DNA of 64,000 nt from the NCBI GenBank assembly GCA_023055425.1, contig JALGPY010000033.1, forward strand, positions 3,032,908-3,096,907. Reading direction: 5' to 3'. This stretch comes from Linanthus parryae. Its lineage: Eukaryota > Streptophyta > Magnoliopsida > Ericales > Polemoniaceae. A program made the translations under genes and the position numbers. Below, piece after piece: positions 57,591 through 64,000 of the stretch. Each line of letters starts with the position of its first letter. The first letter of the stretch is position 1. The notes below the pieces were generated by a model. It had not been told where the DNA came from. It saw nothing but the letters and a program-made list of their open reading frames with translations, and made no database searches.

Positions 57591-60500
57591 ATGGAAGATC
57601 ACTTTTCAGTTTACATACACGTTAATGGCATGGTTGCAACATCTTAAGGTGTCCGGCAATATGATGGAGGAAGAGTGCAAAAATATATGAATATTGACCC
57701 CGACCGCTTCTCCAAGACAGAGATGGAAGGTATTCTAAGAGAAATTGGAGTTTCTGATTTTGACGGCGTTTACTATGCTGTGTCAGTTGTGAATTTTGAG
57801 TGTGGGCTGAGGGAGCTAAAGAATGATAAGGATGCCCTTGATATAGTGCAATTTGCATCTCTTGGACATGAAGTCCATGTGTATGTTAGCCATGTGGGTT
57901 ACACCAGTTTCGAACCACCTAATGCTTGTGTCGAAGAAAGGACCGTTGAAGAAACGGAAAGTAGTGATGAAGAGGAAAAAAATACGGGCATCGATGATGG
58001 CGACGAAGACCTCCCATATATGCATGATCCTGAATATGAAGATCCAAGTGGGGAAAACTTATAGAGCATATAGGTAGAAGGGAAATATGGGATTAATGAA
58101 AGGGAAAAAGATGGTACATTTGGTGACATAAGTGGATATAGCACTTGGAGTATGAAAAATGAACCAAAGGAGAGATATTGTCTTGATAGTTTTTTTGGGC
58201 TACCAGTTGAAGGCTTCTCTGACAGTGATTCTGAATATCAAAATTCTGATTTCATTGTCACACCAACAAACAGTGATGAAGAAGGAGATTTTCCCCACCC
58301 TAGATGGGAGGAGTTTAGGCAGCATACTGATATGAGTGATCCAAAATTTAAACTAGGGTTGTTGTTTAAGGACCACCACCAGTTCAAAGAGGCAATTACT
58401 AACTACAAGATCAAATGGTGTTACAGGCTGAGAAACTCTAAGAATGAGTCTGGAAGAGTGAGGTACAAGTGTGTTAATGGTTGTCCGTGGGAGATCTTTG
58501 CTAGCTTTTGTTTGCAGGTGAAGACTTTGATTGATAAACATAATTGTAGCAAATCACACAATAGTATACAGGTGAACTCAAAGTGGGTGGCAAGGAAAAT
58601 CATGGATAAAGTGAGAAGAAACCCTCATTATAAGTTGTATGAAATAATTGAGGATATGAAGGCTGACTATGAAGTGAAAATTTGTATAAGCAAGGCCCTA
58701 AGAGCCAGAAAGTTTGCTAGGATCATGGTTGAAGATCAATTTAGAAGAGTGAGGGATTATGGATATGAAATACTGAGGAGTAATCCAGGATCTACGGTTA
58801 AGATTGACTTGGCTAGTCCGGTGTTATATTTTAAGACAATGTACATTTTCCTAGAAGCTTGTAAGCAGGGATTCTTGAACCATTGTAGGCCAGTCATAAG
58901 TGTGGATGGTTTTCATCTCAGGGGACCTATTAGCGGAAAAATTCTAACAGCAGTAGGTATTGATGCTAATGATGGCATGTACCCCATTGCTGTCGCGGTA
59001 GTAGAGGCAGAAACTAAAGAGTCTTGGAAATGGTTTTTCAACAACTTGTACAATGACATTGGATCAGTCCAGGAGCATGGTTGGGTGTTTTATTCAGACC
59101 AACAAAAGGTACATTACTTTGACTATTCTTAGTATTTGAAGTTTATTCAGTACATGCTACTAAAAATACTGAAATCGTCAATATGTGTAGGGTTTGGTGC
59201 CACCATTGAGTGAAGTTTTCAATGGTGAAAGGAACTGATTTTTCCTTTGACATTTGTATGCCAACTTCAAGAAGTCACACCGAGGTCTTGTTCTGAAAGA
59301 GATGATGGAAGCTGCTGCAAGAGAGACAACATTACAAGGTTTTGAGAAGCGAATGGAGGAGATGAGGAAGGTTGACATTGAAACTGAGCAGTACTTGAGG
59401 CTTATTCCCAGAGAGCATTGGTGTAGGTATACTTTCTCACCTTACCCAAAGTGTGACATGTTGCTTAACAACTTTGCCGAGACTTTCAATTCGAAGATAC
59501 TTGAAGCTAGGGATAAGCCTGTTGTGACCATGATTGAGACAATAAGAAGATACCTAATGTGTAGAATTCAAAAAAATAGAGATGCCATGTTAAAGTTTAA
59601 TGGTCCCATTTGTCCAAGAATCCAAGCCAAGTTAGAAAAATCCAAGAGCGAAGCTATGCGTTGGACTGTAACATGGAATGGGGGTCATAGATATGAGGTA
59701 GTGAGGGGAAGGGAACAATATATAGTCGACCTCCAGAATAGAACTTGTGCTTGCTACAAGTGGGATATCACTGGTATTCCATGTGAACATGCTGTGGGTG
59801 CTATAGCAAAGACTAATGGAAGGAGTGAGGATTACGTGGATGATTTTCTTACAAAGGATACATATCTTAAGACGTACTCCTATCTTGTTCAACCCTTAAA
59901 TGGGGAGGAATTGTTGCCCGAGGCAGGTGGTTTGCCAATTTTGCCTCCTAGGGTGAGAAAGCAACCAGAGAGACCACGAAGGCATAAGAGGAAGAAGGAT
60001 AAGGATAAAGTTTCAACATCTGGTAAGCTAAAGAAAACAGGAGGAAAATCAGTCTGCAGTGCATGTAAGAGTACCGGACACAACAAGAGAACTTGTAAAA
60101 GTGGTATTCCTGTAAATAATGAAGAAAAGCAAAACCAAACAAAGGTAAATGTAAATTTTGCATGTGGCTTTCTGATTTTTAGCAGATTGTAATTAATCTT
60201 ATTAAATCGTTAATTTGATAGGATAACGGAAGATCATTCTCAAGTGCAAGCAACGGTGAAGGTGGACGAGAAAAGGATAAAGTAAGTTGTTTCAATCATA
60301 AAATAAGATGCATTTGTTAGACAATGAAAGCTTCATTTTTCATACATTTGTACAGTTTCTTTGTCTTCTAAATCCATCATCCTCTTTTTCAGGGCAAGAG
60401 CACCCCCACCGTGAACCTAGGTGCAAGCAATGGTACCACAACAAATTCGGTTGGTCCAAGTAAAGGTTCTAAAAATAAGGTAAATCGTTCAGTTATTTCA

Positions 60501-60918
60501 AATTAATTGATGTGTGGTATGACAAAAAATAAAACCTGATACAAATTTTGACGCAACTTTGTAAGTTGTCTTTGTTCAGTAGCTGGATTAACTCAGCGAC
60601 ATTGTAATAATGTACCTTATCGTGTGATTTGCTCTTCCATCATTAATCAGTATTATGAATGATTCACATATGCTGAAGCACTATCTTGATGAATAGGGAA
60701 AAGATAAGATGGTGACGTGCATGGGATTCAGAGTTCCATCTGATAATACTTTGACGGAAAAGAAAACAGCCAAGCTTCAAAGTAGTCAAGCAAGCAGTAC
60801 GGTGGTGAATCAAACTCCACTAGAGTCCAAAGCAAGTTTCAATCCAACTGCCGCAACAACAGTGCAATCATTCGAAGGGTTCAACAACAAAGATGATGGT
60901 GGTTGGAGCATGTTCTAG
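57591..60918 (+). pseudogene. MuDR-type transposase, six coding exons, inactivated
   Basis: Exons: 57591-59108, 59191-60144, 60222-60281, 60393-60479, 60697-60918, all phase 0; an untranslated first exon is likely (splice site TTTCATAG just before the ATG). Order: PB1-like N-terminus (VYIHVNG...IDPDRFSKTE), acidic region, MuDR DNA-binding domain (FKLGLLFKDHHQFKEAI...CPWEI), MULE catalytic core with first Asp at 58905 (ISVDGFHLRG) and second at 59097 (YSDQQK), SWIM finger (CACYKWDITGIPCEHA) and CCHC knuckle (CSACKSTGHNKRTC), ending GGWSMF. In-frame stops: TAA 57645, TAG 58062 and 58074, TGA 59236 and 59248. It would excise and reinsert the element if intact. Five coding exons are visible; the sixth is the presumed leader exon. 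Confidence 0.88.
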
Positions 60919-61419
60919 GATTTGTGAAGCAGTTACTTGTTGGCTTTCGTTAAATAATAGACTTCGTTTATCGTTTTTAAAGGTTCACTTTTTGAATTAT
61001 TCTAAGTTTCTCAAAGTCGTAGAGACCTCAAAAGGGTTTAATAAGTGCACTTTTTCAAGTGTTAAAGTATCAATTCTAATAAAGATCAACGCCTCCCACA
61101 TTTTTTCAAATGTCGGGAAGTGTTCATGTCAATTTATTGTTATTTTAGTGTATTTGTTTTTGTTGAAATCAAGGCGTTCTAATAAGAAAAACGTTGAACT
61201 TTTATAGTCCCAATTGAGTGCTACAATACTTGACCTGAATTTGTGCCCAGCTTCAAGTATTCCAAGTCTAGAATTCCGTTTTTAGTACAGTGCTTTCTTC
61301 TGGTGAGGTTATCATGAAAACTTTTAGTAGGTCGGACACTTGAGTTAACATCTGGCTCTTGTTTAAATTACCTCAGCTTCTTAAACTTTGTCTTTTTTTG
61401 ATGTTTTTACAATTCAAAA

Positions 61420-61557
61420 GAAACTATAGTCCAAGGGGTAAAATTGTCTCATTTAGAGAAGGGGTAAAATTGTCTTTAAAATGCTACAATTGTGATTTTT
61501 ATATAGATGTCAAAAGGGGTAAAATTGTATATTTATGCATTTACGAAGGGTAAATCT
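61420..61557 (+). repeat. Subterminal repeats of the MULE right end
   Basis: Four spaced copies of a GGGGTAAAATTGT-type motif (about 61435, 61470, 61515 and a degenerate one at 61546). A reverse-complement relative occurs near the left end (about 56639). Subterminal repeats are commonly bound by transposases. Confidence 0.6.
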
Positions 61558-61757
61558 GTCAAGACCATAAAATCGTCTAACATAATTATTTTTATTTGGT
61601 AAGTATAATTTTTATTAGGATATTTTGATGACTTAACGGTTCTTTTGACGGAAAATCACAATTGTAAACGGAATCAAAATGTAAGGGAGGAATTGAAACA
61701 TGGAGGATAAGTTTGAAAACAACCCCCAACTTAAGAGGTGTAAATTGATTTTTTTCC
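61555..61757 (-). repeat. Right terminal inverted repeat of the MULE
   Basis: Inverted copy of the left end; outermost bases GG on the minus strand, followed outward by target duplication TTTCATTTA. Confidence 0.88.
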
Positions 61758-61766
61758 TTTCATTTA

Positions 61767-61862
61767 TAAGTATTGTCTACTTGCGCACATCCGTTCTTCT
61801 TCTAGAGGTCTTTGGAGAATCAACAATCGTGTTGCATCATTTTCTTGTAGAGACGTCGTCGC
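61767..61862. repeat. Continuation of the higher-order tandem repeat after the MULE
   Basis: AAGTATTGTCTACTTGCGCA, TTCTTCTTCTAGAGG and GGAGAATCAACAATCGTG match the portion of the ~210-bp unit that follows the cut point at 56392, so the array was continuous before insertion. Confidence 0.75.
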
Positions 61863-63693
61863 GGTAATCGACATGACAAAAGTAAGGACTTCGTGTTCTA
61901 TCGTTGCAAGGAGAAAAATGAGGAAGTGAATATCTACTTTTCCTTGAACATCTTACTCAAGTATGATTACCGTGTTAGATATTGAACTTGATTTGTTTTT
62001 AGTGTCACATTTGATGTTCAAGAGAAGACAATCTACATTGAGGAGAAGAATGAAAAGGTATAGCCAACTTTACTCTTGGCATACAAGGTAGATTCAACGG
62101 GGGTTACCCATACTTGGTATCCGTATCAGTCTTGGTGCTGTTCTCAGTCTCATTTTTCCCTTATAGTCAGTCCGATATAGTCCAATCCCGTTAAACGCAA
62201 CTGCGACCGATATGTCAGTCACTTTCGGTTAATAAAATCTTGATCTGAGATCATTTCTCTGTCCATACTCGCTGTTCCAGCTACAACGAACTCCTCACCT
62301 AACAACTGTTCCTCTTCGTCAACTTCATTTTTGGAATCATCATCACTATCGAAACTTCGATTGGATCATTGGTGCATGAAGCTTTTTTCCGCAGAGGTGC
62401 ACTTTTCACATCATCACCTGAATTAAACAGAAATTGTGAATATTTGTGAGTGTCGGTTTCTTCGTACGAACGTAAGAATTAGGAAGATCCACTACGGTGT
62501 GAGGGTTTGAATGACTGCAACGAGGTTTTAGTGTGGAGTTCAACGAAGATATGTTCTGACCAGTCCTTCAAATAGGGAAGTTTAGAGGAGGCGGTTGGTT
62601 TCATTCCTAGTTTGTCTCATGTAAGACTGTGTCTCTTCTGATCCATATTTTACGAGTTATGCACTCGCTATATCGTAAAGATTAAATTTTATGGAAGCAG
62701 CGTTGAAATTCAAGTTTATTGTTATAATGTATTTAAGGATGGCAGAGTCGGACCTATTGTTTGGTGAGGTAAATTCAAGTGATCGATTTGTCCTTGGATT
62801 TTTTCACCTGGTGTGGGAACATCAAATCTCTTCCATGTATGAAACATATTGGAATATTCTCTCTAATTTTCAAGAAGGTACCCCGACCTTTAATCTCGCC
62901 AATTACTACTACACAAATGAAATTACACCTCCACTTATACCGCACACATAATTGTGCAATGGCGTTCAAAGATCCATTAAGGACCAATAATTTTATACTA
63001 CGAACAAAATCTCCATTAGACATATAAATAACATATGCTTTGGTACTCAACTTGGTAGACTCCGATTGTAAGTGCAATGCCTCAGATAGAGAGAATTTAA
63101 GCGCAGTAGTTAAAGGACTTCGTCTTGAAAATATCAAAATCTTTAGGAATTCTTTTTGAGATATGAAGAGAAAGATCTTCACGGACAAACTCACTTGCTT
63201 GACCCAAGAAATAAGAAATATTAGAACTATTCCATTGTAGTTCCTACTATCTGATGACATAGACGTAGATCACCTAGAATACACATGATTTGTAAAGCAG
63301 TTAGCATAAGTAATTTTCAATGAAGATTCCGATGTAGGATTTATTAACTGTGGTGAATTCACAAGTAAGACATCTAACTACGGCAGAAAACCATGCGCCC
63401 AAAGATGGAAATGAAGAACCGCATGACCATAGAAAGAGTTGAACTACCAAATCCACCATTTAGAAACTGAATAAATCACCTGAATACTTCAAAACTAGAT
63501 AGCAAGATATCAAAAGTACAACACTAACATCCAAGAAGGGAGTTTACTCCAATACAACCACACCTAACGAGACCATACCAAAGCTAGAGCAAAAGGGTAC
63601 AAACACAAAGCAAAAAACATCCTACCAATCCTGAATGTAACTGTTATGAATTGGATGATCTAAAATTCAGCTTCAAATTGGCAAAGCAACGAG
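61863..63693. other. Non-coding or unrecognised region
   Basis: No recognisable gene. A 161-codon minus-strand ORF (63260-62775) has no family signature and unusual hydrophobic composition, and is probably chance. A short acidic minus-strand stretch (about 62330-62219, reading DSDDDSKNEVDEEEQLLGEE) looks exon-like but lacks clear boundaries. Confidence 0.35.
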
Positions 63694-64000
63694 CTAGGAG
63701 GCATATAAATCGAAGCTGCGGGAATTTGGTTGCTCATAGGTGGTGTAACCTGGATTGGGAGGTGGTGCGGCCTGATTTGGTGATCTGTTGTGGTCAACCA
63801 TGTTGACCAAGCCGTTCGACCTGTAATAGGTCTGGTCAGTTTTTGTAATTGTTTCCTTGTTTGTTTTGGCAATGTTCGGGCGTTGCTTTCGGCACAAGTC
63901 AGTAGTATAAGCATAAATGTGGGTGTAAGACTCTTTTACTAATAACATTGGAGTATCATTAGTTGTAATTGGATTTCTCACCAATATATCGGGTTGTTTT
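63694..64000 (-). CDS. C-terminal exon of an unidentified protein, cut by the window edge
   Basis: The minus-strand frame is open from the window edge to a TAG at 63696-63694, about 101 codons. The product reads ILVRNPITTND...VKESYTHIYAY, a Lys/Thr-rich segment, then AAPPPNPGYTTYEQPNSRSF and DLYAS at the end. Composition is protein-like (non-repetitive, Pro/Tyr/Asn-rich tail) and no stop interrupts it. I do not recognise the family. It is the best candidate for a host gene in the window, but could be a chance ORF. Confidence 0.35.
   Translation of the reverse strand, partial: KQPDILVRNPITTNDTPMLLVKESYTHIYAYTTDLCRKQRPNIAKTNKETITKTDQTYYRSNGLVNMVDHNRSPNQAAPPPNPGYTTYEQPNSRSFDLYAS

Larger units (their letters stand above)
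56393..61757 (+). mobile_element. Mutator-like (MULE) DNA transposon, complete ends
   Basis: A 5365-bp element with a perfect 9-bp target duplication TTTCATTTA (56384-56392, 61758-61766), the size typical of Mutator insertions. Long terminal inverted repeats (starting GGCAAAAAATAAATTTAC and GGAAAAAAATCAATTTAC) extend about 200-265 bp. It encodes a multi-exon MuDR-type transposase on the plus strand, now carrying stop codons. Confidence 0.95.

Noticed and set aside
62775..63260. 161-codon minus-strand ORF
   Set aside because: No motif, unlikely residue composition, no splice or promoter context; kept only as a note in the region entry.

Overview
This window is nuclear DNA of a flowering plant, made almost entirely of nested transposable elements. 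The evidence is several plant LTR-retrotransposon lineages with diagnostic domains, primer-binding sites complementary to the initiator-Met tRNA, a MULE DNA transposon, short (74-82 bp) introns and AT-rich intergenic DNA. Nothing in it identifies the species. No intact host gene was found; the only host-gene candidate is a C-terminal exon at the right edge (minus strand, 63694-64000). No rRNA, intact tRNA gene or CRISPR array was seen.

Layout. (1) 1-5617: remains of a minus-strand Del/Tekay-like Ty3/gypsy element with a long LTR, a polypurine tract and a non-coding internal region. A third related LTR with its PBS lies at 36913-38645. (2) 5626-36312: a plus-strand Ty1/copia element, decayed, whose 5' LTR is reduced to its last ~218 bp. 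It contains two insertions. One is 9828-18031, a minus-strand copia-type element with near-identical 1562-bp LTRs and target duplication CATAG, sitting between integrase and reverse transcriptase. The other is 20336-35580, a 15.2-kb minus-strand Tat-clade Ty3/gypsy element with 625-bp LTRs and target duplication ATAAC, sitting inside the copia 3' LTR. (3) 39690-53440: a plus-strand chromodomain Ty3/gypsy element (Reina-like, target duplication GATGA), split at its reverse-transcriptase catalytic motif by a second copy of the copia-type element (42589-50737, target duplication ATCTT). (4) 53441-56392 and 61758-64000: low-copy-looking, mostly non-coding DNA. It includes a ~210-bp higher-order tandem repeat interrupted by a complete 5.4-kb MULE (56393-61757, target duplication TTTCATTTA).

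The most interesting part is the Tat element. Between its integrase and 3' LTR it carries about 7.6 kb of extra DNA. This holds an antisense six-exon gene encoding a ~1,240-residue plant mobile domain (PMD) protein (21649-25936), a second candidate transcription unit with a TATA box inside an inverted repeat, and a ~20-copy tandem array of 53-54-bp units that looks like a satellite nursery. Its integrase also has a duplicated N-terminal zinc-binding module.

The two nested copia-type copies share the same disabling changes: the RT catalytic YVDD motif converted to YVET, and a collapsed RNase H. One of them nevertheless has almost identical LTRs, so the family appears to move with another element's proteins.

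Relative ages from LTR divergence, counted by eye: copia host (~5% over the retained 218 bp) is older than the second copia-type copy (~2%), then the Tat element (7 of 625), then the first copia-type copy (one mismatch noticed in 1562). The nesting order agrees. All coding sequences of the LTR elements contain stops or frameshifts.
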